A DNA stretch of 64,000 nt. Source: Micromonospora cremea (lineage in GTDB: Bacteria; Actinomycetota; Actinomycetes; Mycobacteriales; Micromonosporaceae). The first letter of the stretch is position 1. Every line of letters begins with the position of its first letter. The position numbers and the translations under genes are program-made. The DNA lies in assembly GCF_900143515.1 (NCBI RefSeq), contig NZ_FSQT01000001.1:1364001-1428000 (forward strand), read 5' to 3'. The notes below the pieces were generated by a model that had not been told where the DNA came from, made no database searches, and saw only the letters and a list, made by a program, of their open reading frames with translations. This document shows positions 26,005-34,036 of the stretch, piece by piece.

Positions 26005-26574
26005 TCAGGTCAGCGCGGACCAGACCGCGACGCCGGCGAGCAGCAGCGCCCCCAGCATCGCCTGCAACAGCAGCGGCGGGCCGAGATGCGACCAGAGCGT
26101 CGCGGTACGCGGGGTGAGCAGCTGCCCGGTGGTGAGGTTCACGATCCGCTCGATCCGGGGCGGCAGCTCCGGGTCGCGTTGCGGACGCAGGGTGAGCTGC
26201 ACCTGGTCGGCCGGGTGCAGGGCGCTCTGCGGCAGGTGGCCGTGCAGCTCCACCTCGCAGAGCTGGCCGGCGGTGTTGCGCAGCCGCACCGGGGTGACCA
26301 GGTACTCCGGGCCCTGCTTCAGCTCCTTCCAGCGCCGCCGGGTGCCGCCGCCCCCGGCGGAGAAGAGCGAGCGCAGCAGCAGGGCGGGAAGCCGGGCGAA
26401 CGCGGCCGCGGCGAGTACCGCGACCAGCACCGGCTGGCCGATGGGTACCTCGCGCGTGTAGCCGTCGAGCAGGCGGACCAACCGCCCGGTGACGATCCGC
26501 TCCGTCGGGTGCACGATCCGTCGGGTATCGAGTCCGCTGTCCATCTCCACCACCGAGAGTCCGCTTCCGTTCAC
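26005..26574 (-). CDS. Hypothetical membrane protein
   Basis: 189 residues. A central hydrophobic stretch (PIGQPVLVAVLAAAAFARLP) and a C-terminal one (LLLQAMLGALLLAGVAVWSAL) flank a soluble beta-rich region with VRLRNTAGQLCEVELHGHLP and a proline-rich linker. The pattern suggests a single beta-sandwich between two membrane anchors. I do not recognise the family. The start is taken as the ATG at 26574; an internal ATG at 26544 is an alternative. It is divergent from the Rv2629-like gene. Confidence 0.6.
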   Translation of the reverse strand: MNGSGLSVVEMDSGLDTRRIVHPTERIVTGRLVRLLDGYTREVPIGQPVLVAVLAAAAFARLPALLLRSLFSAGGGGTRRRWKELKQGPEYLVTPVRLRNTAGQLCEVELHGHLPQSALHPADQVQLTLRPQRDPELPPRIERIVNLTTGQLLTPRTATLWSHLGPPLLLQAMLGALLLAGVAVWSALT

Positions 26575-26695
26575 TCATCGTATCGACGTCCCCGGTTGAA
26601 CGACGTGAATGAAACCTGGTCACGGGCTCACGGCCGCGAGGTGACATCCCGGGCGACCCGGGTAAGCGGGGGGCCGAGCTGGAAAGGGGTCGAGC

Positions 26696-27820
26696 ATGCA
26701 GCTGTCCTTCCTGCGCCCGCTCTACGACCGACCCGGGCCGTGGTGCTCGGTGTACCTGGACGCCTCCGCCGACACGGAGGACGCCCACCCGGCGCTGGCC
26801 CTACGCTGGCGTGCCCTGGCGCGTCAACTGACCGATCAGGGCGCGGACGAGGCGACCGTCGCCGCGCTGGACCGGGTGATCCGTGGCCACGACCCGATGG
26901 TCGGGGACTACGGCCTCGCGGTGTTCGCCACCCGCGGCCACGTGGTGCTCTCCGAGTACCTCTCCGCGCCACCGCTGCGCGACCTGGCCAGTTACGCGCC
27001 ACTGCCGCACGTGATGCCGCTGCTCGCGCAGCGCGGCGAGCAGGTGGCGTGGGTGCGGGTGCTGGCCGACCGGACCGGCGCCGACGCGATGGCCGTCAGC
27101 GCGGGCGGGGTTCCCCGGCGCGCCCACATCGCCGGCCGGGAGGAATTCCAGCTGCGCCGGGTACAGCCCGGCGGCTGGTCCCAGTCGCGCTACCAGCGGG
27201 CCGCCATGGAGGCGTGGCACCACAATGCCGGCGACGTCACCGCCGCCACCGTGGAGCTGGCCGAGAAGGTCGGTGCCGACGTGGTGGTGGTTGCCGGCGA
27301 CGTCCGGGCCACCGGGATGATCGCCGCACAGATGCCGGAGCGTTGGCAGGACGCGGTGGTGCGCACCGACGCCGGGTCACGGGCCGGCGGCGCCGACCAG
27401 ACGTTGCTGGACGACCTCACCGTGCAGACCATCGCGGAGGTCGCCGACCAGCGGATCAGCGCCGCGCTGAACCGGTTCGGCGTGCAGGAGGACGTCGGCG
27501 CCGGGCTCGACGCGGTCGTGCGGGCCCTGCAACGCAACCAGGTGGACACCATGCTGATCGTGGACGATCCGTCGGCCAACGGCGAGCTGTGGGTCGGCCC
27601 CGAGCCGACCGAGATCGCCGTCGACCCGGGGCAGCTGGCGGCGATGTCGGTGAACGACCCGCAACGGGTCCGCGCCGACGCGGCGCTGGTCCGGGCGCTC
27701 GTCGGCACCGACGCGGCGCTGACCGTGCTGGGTCCGGACGAGGCGCCCGAGCTCACCGACGGCGTCGGCGCGGTGCTGCGGTACGTCGATGCGAGCACGC
27801 CCGGGCGCGGCAATGGCTGA
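26696..27820 (+). CDS. Vms1/Rv2629-family protein (eRF1-like fold)
   Basis: 374 residues. Landmarks: PGPWCSVYLDASADTEDA, GGWSQSRYQRAAMEAWHHNA and VDTMLIVDDPSANGELWVG. This is the layout of the Mycobacterium Rv2629 group, now placed with Vms1/baeRF release-factor-like proteins. Relatives act at stalled ribosomes; the mycobacterial protein is induced by hypoxia. The gene overlaps the next one by eight bases, linking it to a ThDP-dependent enzyme, and the pair is likely stress-induced. A ribosome site GAAAGGGG precedes ATG 26696. Confidence 0.85.
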   Translation: MQLSFLRPLYDRPGPWCSVYLDASADTEDAHPALALRWRALARQLTDQGADEATVAALDRVIRGHDPMVGDYGLAVFATRGHVVLSEYLSAPPLRDLASYAPLPHVMPLLAQRGEQVAWVRVLADRTGADAMAVSAGGVPRRAHIAGREEFQLRRVQPGGWSQSRYQRAAMEAWHHNAGDVTAATVELAEKVGADVVVVAGDVRATGMIAAQMPERWQDAVVRTDAGSRAGGADQTLLDDLTVQTIAEVADQRISAALNRFGVQEDVGAGLDAVVRALQRNQVDTMLIVDDPSANGELWVGPEPTEIAVDPGQLAAMSVNDPQRVRADAALVRALVGTDAALTVLGPDEAPELTDGVGAVLRYVDASTPGRGNG

Positions 27821-29567
27821 GCGCAGCGTGGCCGACCTGGTGGTGGAGCGGCTCCTGGCCTGGCGGGTGCCGCGCGCCTTCGGCTATCCGGGCGCGGCGA
27901 TCGCCCCGCTGGTCGAGGCGCTGGACCGCACGGGCGGCGACCCGGCGTTCGTCCCGGCCCGGCACGAGGAGACCGCCTCGTTCATGGCCACCGGGCACGC
28001 CAAGTTCACCGGCGGCATCGGGGTCTGCCTGGCCACCCAGGGGCCCAGCGCGGTGCAGCTGCTCAACGGGCTCTACGACGCGAAGCTGGACAGCACACCG
28101 GTGGTGGCGATCATCGGCGAGGACATCTCCGGGCCGCTCGGCGGCGCGCACCAGCAGATCGGGCTCAGCCGGCTCTTCGGCGACGTGTGCAACCAGTTCG
28201 TGCAGTACGGCCGCAGGCCCGAGGACGTACCCGCGCTGCTGGACCAGGCGTTCCGCACGGCGGCGGCGACCCGCAGCCCGACCTGCGTGGTGCTGCCCCG
28301 GCAGTTGCAGGAGGCCGTGGTGCCCGACCTGCAGCCGCAGTCCGTGGGCGTGATCTCGGCGAGCCCGGGCGTGCCGCTGGCCCGGGTCCTGCCGCACGAG
28401 ATGGACCTCGACGCCGCCGCGCAGCTGCTCGGCAGCGGCCAGCGCACGGCGATCCTGGTGGGCCAGGGTGGCCGGGACGCGGCCGGGGAGATCGTCGAGT
28501 TGGCCGACCGGCTCGGCGCCGGGGTAGCCACCTCGCTGCTGGGCAAGCCGGTGCTCGACGAGCGGCTGCCCTTCCACGCCGGGGTGCTCGGCGAGGTCGG
28601 CACCTCGGCCGCGGCCGAGCTGATGGGCGGCTGCGACACGCTGCTGATGGTGGGCACCAACGACCCGTGGACCGACTACTTCCCGATGCCCGGTCAGGCC
28701 CGCACCGTGCAGATCGACATCGACGGGCGGCGGATCGGCACCCGGTATCCGGCCGACGTGCCGCTCGTCGGTGACGCCGCCGAGACGCTGCGGGCGCTGC
28801 TGGCGCGGGTGCCCCACCGGCCGAGCGGGCAGTGGCGCGCCACGGTGGAGAGCTCGGTGGACCGGTGGCGGTCGGCCGCGGCCGACCGGGCCGCGGCGCC
28901 GGCCGAACCGGTCAACCCGCAGCTCGTGCTCCAGGAACTGTCCGCCCGGTTGCCGTCCGTCGGCGCGGTGGCGGTGGACGTCGGCTCCGTCCTCTACTGG
29001 TACGCCCGGCACCTCGTCCTGCCGCCCGGGGTGAACGCGCAACTGTGCGGCACCCTCGGCTCGATGGGCTGCGCCCTGCCGTACGCGGTAGCCGCCAAGC
29101 TCGCCGACCCGGACCGACCGGTGCTCGCACTGGTCGGCGACGGCGCCATGCAGCTCAACGGGCTCGCTGAGCTGATCACCGTCGCGCACCTCTGGAAGGA
29201 GTGGCGGGATCCGCGGCTGGTGGTGCTGGTGCTCAACAACCGCGACCAGGCCGGGATGGGCGGCGGGCGGCAGCCCTCGCCCGACCCGACGCGGCGCCGC
29301 CCTGACGTGCCGTACGCCGGCTGGGCCCGGCTGCTCGGGCTGCACGGCGTCCGGGTGGACCGCCCCGACCTGGTCGGTGCGGCCTGGGACGAGGCGCTCG
29401 CCGCGAACCGCCCCTGCGTGCTGGAGGCGGTGGTCGACGCCGCGGTGCCACTGGCGCCGCCGGAGCCGGCCTTCGCCGACCTGCGCAGCCTGTACGCCAA
29501 CGGGGAGGCCGCCCGGCGGGTCCGCGAGCAGGTGGAGCTCACCGTGAACGCGGAGGGCCTCGTTTAG
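27813..29567 (+). CDS. Thiamine-pyrophosphate-dependent enzyme (pyruvate oxidase/acetolactate synthase type)
   Basis: 584 residues from ATG 27813, overlapping the upstream stop. The N-terminal Pyr domain has FGYPGAAIAPLVEAL and ARHEETASFMATGHAKFTGG, with the ThDP-activating Glu. The middle domain has PVVAIIGEDISGPLGGAHQQ. The C-terminal PP domain has LVGDGAMQLNGLAEL and VVLVLNNRDQAG, the GDG-x-NN cofactor site. The FAD-binding or product specificity (acetyl phosphate, acetolactate, acetate) cannot be read. It is not beside ilvN, so a catabolic pyruvate oxidase role is more likely than branched-chain synthesis. Confidence 0.9.
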   Translation: MAERSVADLVVERLLAWRVPRAFGYPGAAIAPLVEALDRTGGDPAFVPARHEETASFMATGHAKFTGGIGVCLATQGPSAVQLLNGLYDAKLDSTPVVAIIGEDISGPLGGAHQQIGLSRLFGDVCNQFVQYGRRPEDVPALLDQAFRTAAATRSPTCVVLPRQLQEAVVPDLQPQSVGVISASPGVPLARVLPHEMDLDAAAQLLGSGQRTAILVGQGGRDAAGEIVELADRLGAGVATSLLGKPVLDERLPFHAGVLGEVGTSAAAELMGGCDTLLMVGTNDPWTDYFPMPGQARTVQIDIDGRRIGTRYPADVPLVGDAAETLRALLARVPHRPSGQWRATVESSVDRWRSAAADRAAAPAEPVNPQLVLQELSARLPSVGAVAVDVGSVLYWYARHLVLPPGVNAQLCGTLGSMGCALPYAVAAKLADPDRPVLALVGDGAMQLNGLAELITVAHLWKEWRDPRLVVLVLNNRDQAGMGGGRQPSPDPTRRRPDVPYAGWARLLGLHGVRVDRPDLVGAAWDEALAANRPCVLEAVVDAAVPLAPPEPAFADLRSLYANGEAARRVREQVELTVNAEGLV

Positions 29568-29616
29568 GCGTAGCCCGCCGGGGCATCAGTAGCGGCCCGA
29601 GGACGCTGGAGGTCAC

Positions 29617-30708
29617 ATGCCGGAGCCCGCCGATCGTCGCTACGGCCCCGCGCCCCTACCGCAGCCGCGCGGTCCGCTCTCCGCGGCGGTGGCCGGGGCC
29701 CTGCGGCGTCCGCCGCACGACCTGCCGCCGGGCCTCGGCGCCGACCTCGACCCGGCGGACCCGCTCGCCGACGAGGATCTCCAGCTGACCCTGTTCCTCT
29801 GCTACGAGCTGCACTACCGGGGCTGGCGCGGGGTGGATGAGGGCTGGGAGTGGCAACCGACGCTGCTGGCCCTGCGGGCCCGTGCCGAGCGGCCCTTCGA
29901 GGCGGCGCTGCGCCGGCTGGCCGCCCCGCCGCCGCTGCCGCCCGCCGGGGTGGCGGCGGGCCTGACCGACCTGGTCGCGGCCGACGACGGGCCCACGCTG
30001 GCGGCCACCCTCCAGCGGCGTGCCGACCTCGCCCAGTTCCGCGAGTTCGTCGCCCACCGCTCGATCTACCACCTGCGCGAGGCGGATCCGCACAGCTGGG
30101 CGCTGCCCCGCCTCGGCGGCCCGGCCAAGGCCGCCCTGGTGGAGATCCAGACCGACGAGTACGGCAACGGCCGGCTGGACCGGATGCACGCCGAGCTGTT
30201 CCGGCGCACGCTCGACCGGCTGGGCCTGGACACCGGCTACGGCGCCTACCTCGACGCGGTGCCCGCGGTGACACTGGCGACCAACAACATGATGTCGCTG
30301 TTCGGGCTGCACCGACGTCTGCGCGGCGCGCTGCTCGGTCACCTGGCCGCCTACGAGATGACCTCGTCGGTGCCGAACCGCCGGTACGGCAACGGGCTGC
30401 GCCGGCTCGGCCTGGACGAGGTGGCCACCCGCTTCTACGACGAGCACGTCGAGGCCGACGCGGTGCACGAGCAAATCGCCGCACACGACCTGTGCGGCGG
30501 TCTGGTCCGCGTCGAGCCGGCGCTGGCCGGCGACGTGCTCTTCGGCGCGGCGGCCGCACTCGCCGTGGACCGGCTGTTCGCCGCGCACCTGCTGGACAGC
30601 TGGGCCGCCGGCCGCAGCTCACTGCGGGCACCGACCGCGCTGACTCTCTCGCTGCCCGCGACCGCGACCACGATCGCTGCCACCGGACCGCTGGCCGGCG
30701 TCGCCTGA
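29617..30708 (+). CDS. Iron-containing redox enzyme family protein (heme-oxygenase-like fold)
   Basis: 363 residues. The helical HDO/TenA-like domain shows FLCYELHYRGW, FVAHRSIYHLREADPH, LVEIQTDEYGNGRLDRMHAE and YDEHVEADAVHEQIAAHDL. Together these supply the Glu/His/Asp ligands of a diiron site. Relatives oxidise or desaturate amino or fatty acids. A conspicuous feature is the immediately convergent CDGSH iron-sulfur gene (10 bp between stops), a pairing that suggests shared redox chemistry. ATG 29617 follows GGAGGTCAC at 29608. Confidence 0.85.
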   Translation: MPEPADRRYGPAPLPQPRGPLSAAVAGALRRPPHDLPPGLGADLDPADPLADEDLQLTLFLCYELHYRGWRGVDEGWEWQPTLLALRARAERPFEAALRRLAAPPPLPPAGVAAGLTDLVAADDGPTLAATLQRRADLAQFREFVAHRSIYHLREADPHSWALPRLGGPAKAALVEIQTDEYGNGRLDRMHAELFRRTLDRLGLDTGYGAYLDAVPAVTLATNNMMSLFGLHRRLRGALLGHLAAYEMTSSVPNRRYGNGLRRLGLDEVATRFYDEHVEADAVHEQIAAHDLCGGLVRVEPALAGDVLFGAAAALAVDRLFAAHLLDSWAAGRSSLRAPTALTLSLPATATTIAATGPLAGVA

Positions 30709-30717
30709 CCGCGGCGG

Positions 30718-30948
30718 TCACCCCTCCCGGGTGGTGCCCGCGCGGAAGTTGACCATCTTGTGGGTGCCGTCGCAGAACGGCTTGAGCGCCGACCTGCCGC
30801 ACCGGCACAGCGCCACCGTGCCCCGGCGCGCGTCGATCCGCTCACCGTCCGGGGTGACCAGGGCGAAGTCGCCGCGGACCAGCAACGGTCCGTCCTGGTA
30901 CGGAGTGATCGTGGCGGCGGCGGGCTCGCCCGTGTCGTCGGTGCGCAT
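30718..30948 (-). CDS. CDGSH iron-sulfur domain protein
   Basis: 76 residues from ATG 30948. The [2Fe-2S] binding loop is LCRCGRSALKPFCDGTHKMV, i.e. CxC, PFCDG, TH: three cysteines and one histidine as in mitoNEET-type proteins. The N-terminal segment GPLLVRGDFALVTPDGE is the usual bacterial preceding beta strand. It is a small soluble electron-transfer or cluster-transfer protein, convergent with the iron-containing redox enzyme. Confidence 0.95.
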   Translation of the reverse strand: MRTDDTGEPAAATITPYQDGPLLVRGDFALVTPDGERIDARRGTVALCRCGRSALKPFCDGTHKMVNFRAGTTREG

Positions 30949-31162
30949 GAGCCCGGAAGTGCCCGCCCTGGCCCCGGCGAAACCCGAGCGCCGTGCCGGG
31001 GCGTGGCCCGGCCCGTTCGGGCCCACCCGACCCGCTGCCGCCGCCCACGGCGGATCGTCGTCGAACGCCGGTGATGACCGGGGACCCACGCCGACCAGCG
31101 GATTGTGCCGCCGGGTGGGTGATGCCCCGTTTGAACCCCATCGGGACGGGAAGCCGGGCCGC

Positions 31163-32605
31163 GTGGTGAGCGAACGAGGCAAGGTGGGGCCGGTGCACAA
31201 GGTGCACAAGGGGCTCACGGCAGAGGGCGCCGGTCTGGCCGGCGACCGGGTCGTGGCCGTGGGCAGTCCCGCCCGGGTGCTGGTCGCCGCCACCGCCCGG
31301 GCACTGCGTGGCCTGGACTGCGCCGACCTCGGGCACGCCGGGCCGGTGTCGCGGTTCCCCGGCGCCCCGGAGCCGGTCCGCCGTGCCGCGGTCAGCCGGG
31401 CCGCCGGACGGGTCGCGATCACCATGGCCCAGGTCGACGAGGTGGACGCCGGCCGGGTCGCCCGCTGGTTCGTCGACCAGTACCCCCGCCAGCGCTACCC
31501 CGGAGTGCTGATCGGCTCACCGCACGGCGCGGCGGCCCACCTCGCGGTGGCGCTCGGCGTGCCGTGGCTGCCGGCCGGCTTCGACATGTCGGTGCACTGG
31601 ACCGGCGGCGCGGTGGACCGCCCAGGGGCGGCGCTGCAGCACGGCGAGGCGCTCGCCGCCCGAATGCTCGCCGGAAACCCCGACGTGCATCTCCGCCAGG
31701 TGCACTGCCCCGCCAGCCGTGGCCCGCTGACCGGGGTGACCGTGTCGCTGGCCGCCCGCTGGCGGGCGCTGCCGGCGGCCTACACGCAGTTCCTCGCCGA
31801 CCGGCTGACCGCCGGGGCCCCGGTTCTGCTAGTGCCCGACGCGCGGACCTGGCCGGTGCTGGAGCGCGGCCCGGGGCACAGCTTCCAGGTCGGCTGCCCG
31901 GCCAGCGGGCTGGACCCGGTGGACTTCCACCCGGACAGCCACGCGCTGCGGCAGGTGCTGCGCTCCGTCGGCGGAGACGCCGCCCGGTGGGAGGCGCCGG
32001 AGATGTCCGTCCCCTCGGGCACCGCCGAGCACGGCATGGACTCGGGCTTCGAGCTGGCCGCGCGGGACTGGGCGGCCCGCCGGGAGCACCCGCTGCACCG
32101 GGTGCTGGTGCCCCGGCCGGCCGCGCTGAGCGCGGGAGTGGCCGACCTGTACCGGCACTGGCTGCGCCGCGCCGGCAAGACCGGTAACCGGTTGGTGGTG
32201 GAATGTGGCCGCCTGCTCGATCCGTGGCAGGTGGTGCGGGCGGGGATGGTGCCGTACTGGTGCGAGAACGCCACCCGGCGCAGTGTCGACGAGGCCGAGT
32301 GGTGGCTGGCCGGCAGCGAGACGTTCAGCTCGGTGGACGTGCTGCCCGAGCCGCCCGGGGTGCGCTCGCCCGCCCTGGCCGGGCTGCCGCAGTGGCTGGC
32401 CGTGGCCGGGTTCGGCCGGCGCCGTCGGGCGTTGGACCGGACCGCCGCCCGGGGCTACCCGGTCACCTCGGTACCCACCCGCCGGGCCACCGAGGTGCTC
32501 CGCGCCCAGCCGTACGACCTGCCCACGCCGCCCCCGCTGGGGGTCGCCGAGGCGCTCTCCGTGCTCCGGGACAGCGGCGGCCACCAGGGGTTGCTGGTCT
32601 CCTGA
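31163..32605 (+). CDS. Conserved hypothetical protein, about 480 residues
   Basis: The start is uncertain: tandem GTGs at 31163/31166, or GTG 31184 and 31193 close behind a GAGG. The sequence has codon bias of a real gene but no family I recognise. The first half has SPARVLVAATARALRGLDC and YPGVLIGSPHGAAAHLAVAL; the middle has GAPVLLVPDARTWPVLERG and GHSFQVGCPASGLDPVDFHP; the end has WCENATRRSVDEAEWWLAGS. Soluble, no signal peptide. The alternating Rossmann-like strands could fit a GT-B or nucleotide-binding fold, but no catalytic motif is evident. Confidence 0.7.
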   Translation: MVSERGKVGPVHKVHKGLTAEGAGLAGDRVVAVGSPARVLVAATARALRGLDCADLGHAGPVSRFPGAPEPVRRAAVSRAAGRVAITMAQVDEVDAGRVARWFVDQYPRQRYPGVLIGSPHGAAAHLAVALGVPWLPAGFDMSVHWTGGAVDRPGAALQHGEALAARMLAGNPDVHLRQVHCPASRGPLTGVTVSLAARWRALPAAYTQFLADRLTAGAPVLLVPDARTWPVLERGPGHSFQVGCPASGLDPVDFHPDSHALRQVLRSVGGDAARWEAPEMSVPSGTAEHGMDSGFELAARDWAARREHPLHRVLVPRPAALSAGVADLYRHWLRRAGKTGNRLVVECGRLLDPWQVVRAGMVPYWCENATRRSVDEAEWWLAGSETFSSVDVLPEPPGVRSPALAGLPQWLAVAGFGRRRRALDRTAARGYPVTSVPTRRATEVLRAQPYDLPTPPPLGVAEALSVLRDSGGHQGLLVS

Positions 32606-32827
32606 GGCGAGCACGCCGAAACATCCTCGCGAACCCGGGGTCCCGTGATTGAGTACCTACGGAGCGGGAACATCGCTGACTGCGACGGCCTGATTGCGCT
32701 GCGTAGAGGCGTTGTCGCCCGCTGGCATCCCAGTCACTGACCCACTTTTCCGGCCCGGTGCGTGGCTCGACCACGCGCACGACCGGTTTCCCGATCCGGG
32801 CGGGGGACCTTCCTGAGGGAGGCGCGG

Positions 32828-33964
32828 ATGTTCGGACAGACGAGCACGACCACACCACCACCCACCGATCGGGGTCTGGAGGACCTCGATGCGGCAGCCC
32901 TGGCTTACGCGGCCCGAATCGAAGGGCTGCCGCCGGAGCGGCGGCAGGAGGCACGGGACGACCTGGTCCGCTTCGCGCTGCCGTTCGCCGGCCGCCTGGC
33001 CCGCCGGTACCGGGGGCGCGGGGAGCCGCTGGAGGACCTGGAGCAGGTGGCCCGGCTCGGTCTGGTCAACGCCGTCGACCGGTATGACCCGGAACGGGGC
33101 TCGTTCACCGCGTACGCCGCGATCACCATTGTGGGCGAGATCAAGCGGCACTTCCGGGACCGCACCTGGGGCGTGCACGTGCCCCGCCGGCTACGTGACC
33201 TGATCCTGGAGGTCGGCCAGGCCACCGCCGCGCTGACCAGTGAGCTGTCCCGGGCACCCACCGTCGCGGAGCTGTCCAAGCGGCTGGAGACCCCGGAGGA
33301 GGAGATCCTCGCCGCGCTGGAGTCGGCGGCCGGTTACAGCCCCGCCTCGCTCAACGCCCCGGTGGGCGGGGAGAGCTCCGCGGAGTTCGGTGACCTCGTC
33401 GGCGAATCGGACAACGCACTGGAATCGGTCGACGATCGGGTGACCGTGAGCGGCCTGCTGCACCGCCTGCCCTGGCGGGAGCGGCGGATCCTGGCCATGC
33501 GCTTCTACGGCAACCAGACCCAGGCGGAGATCGCCGCCCGGTTCGGTATCTCGCAGATGCACGTATCCCGGCTGCTGTCGCGGGCACTGACCTGGCTGCG
33601 GCAGGCGATGCTCGCCGACGCGCCGCCGCCGTGGCAGAACGGCGCCGCCGAGCCGGACCCGGGCAAGACCCGGATCTCGGTGAAGCAGAACGGCGACCGG
33701 GTGGTCGTCGAGGTCGGCGGCGAGGTCGACCGGGACGGCGCGGACCAGCTGCGCCGGGCGATGCTGGAGGCGGTCACCGGCCAGCCGAGCGAGGTGGTCG
33801 TCGACCTGGTCGGCGCGGGCGGCTTCGACGCCGGCGGGATCGCCGCGTTGATGGCCGGGCGGGACGCGGCCGCACGGACCGGGGTGCCGCTGCGGCTGAC
33901 CAGGGTCCAACCCGCGGTACGCCGTTCGCTCACCGCCGCCGGCCTGGCACCCGCGCGGGACTGA
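32828..33964 (+). CDS. SigB/SigF-type sigma factor fused to a C-terminal STAS domain
   Basis: 378 residues from ATG 32828 (GAGGGAGGCG upstream). Sigma regions: EPLEDLEQVARLGLVNAVDR and FTAYAAITIVGEIKRHFRDR (region 2), SRAPTVAELSKRLETPEEEI (region 3), LPWRERRILAMRFYGNQTQA with IAARFGISQMHVSRLLSRAL (region 4). Beyond residue 270 a linker (AAEPDPGKTR) leads to a STAS domain: VVVEVGGEVDRDGADQLRRA, VVVDLVGAGGFDAGGIAAL. STAS domains are usually separate anti-anti-sigma factors, so the fusion joins the sigma factor with its own regulatory module. It resembles Micromonosporaceae SigB relatives about 265 residues long plus 100 extra. Confidence 0.92.
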   Translation: MFGQTSTTTPPPTDRGLEDLDAAALAYAARIEGLPPERRQEARDDLVRFALPFAGRLARRYRGRGEPLEDLEQVARLGLVNAVDRYDPERGSFTAYAAITIVGEIKRHFRDRTWGVHVPRRLRDLILEVGQATAALTSELSRAPTVAELSKRLETPEEEILAALESAAGYSPASLNAPVGGESSAEFGDLVGESDNALESVDDRVTVSGLLHRLPWRERRILAMRFYGNQTQAEIAARFGISQMHVSRLLSRALTWLRQAMLADAPPPWQNGAAEPDPGKTRISVKQNGDRVVVEVGGEVDRDGADQLRRAMLEAVTGQPSEVVVDLVGAGGFDAGGIAALMAGRDAAARTGVPLRLTRVQPAVRRSLTAAGLAPARD

Positions 33965-33987
33965 GCGCAGCCGGGCACGGTACGCGA

Positions 33988-34019
33988 CGAGGGCCGACAC
34001 CCGCGGGTGTCGGCCCTCG
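33988..34019. terminator. Bidirectional terminator hairpin
   Basis: A perfect 15-bp inverted repeat (CGAGGGCCGACACCC and its complement) with a GC loop lies between the sigma-STAS gene and the convergent ctaD. No T-run follows, as is usual for intrinsic terminators in this group. It would serve both converging transcripts. Confidence 0.8.
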
Positions 34020-34036
34020 CCGGCGCGTACTCCTGG

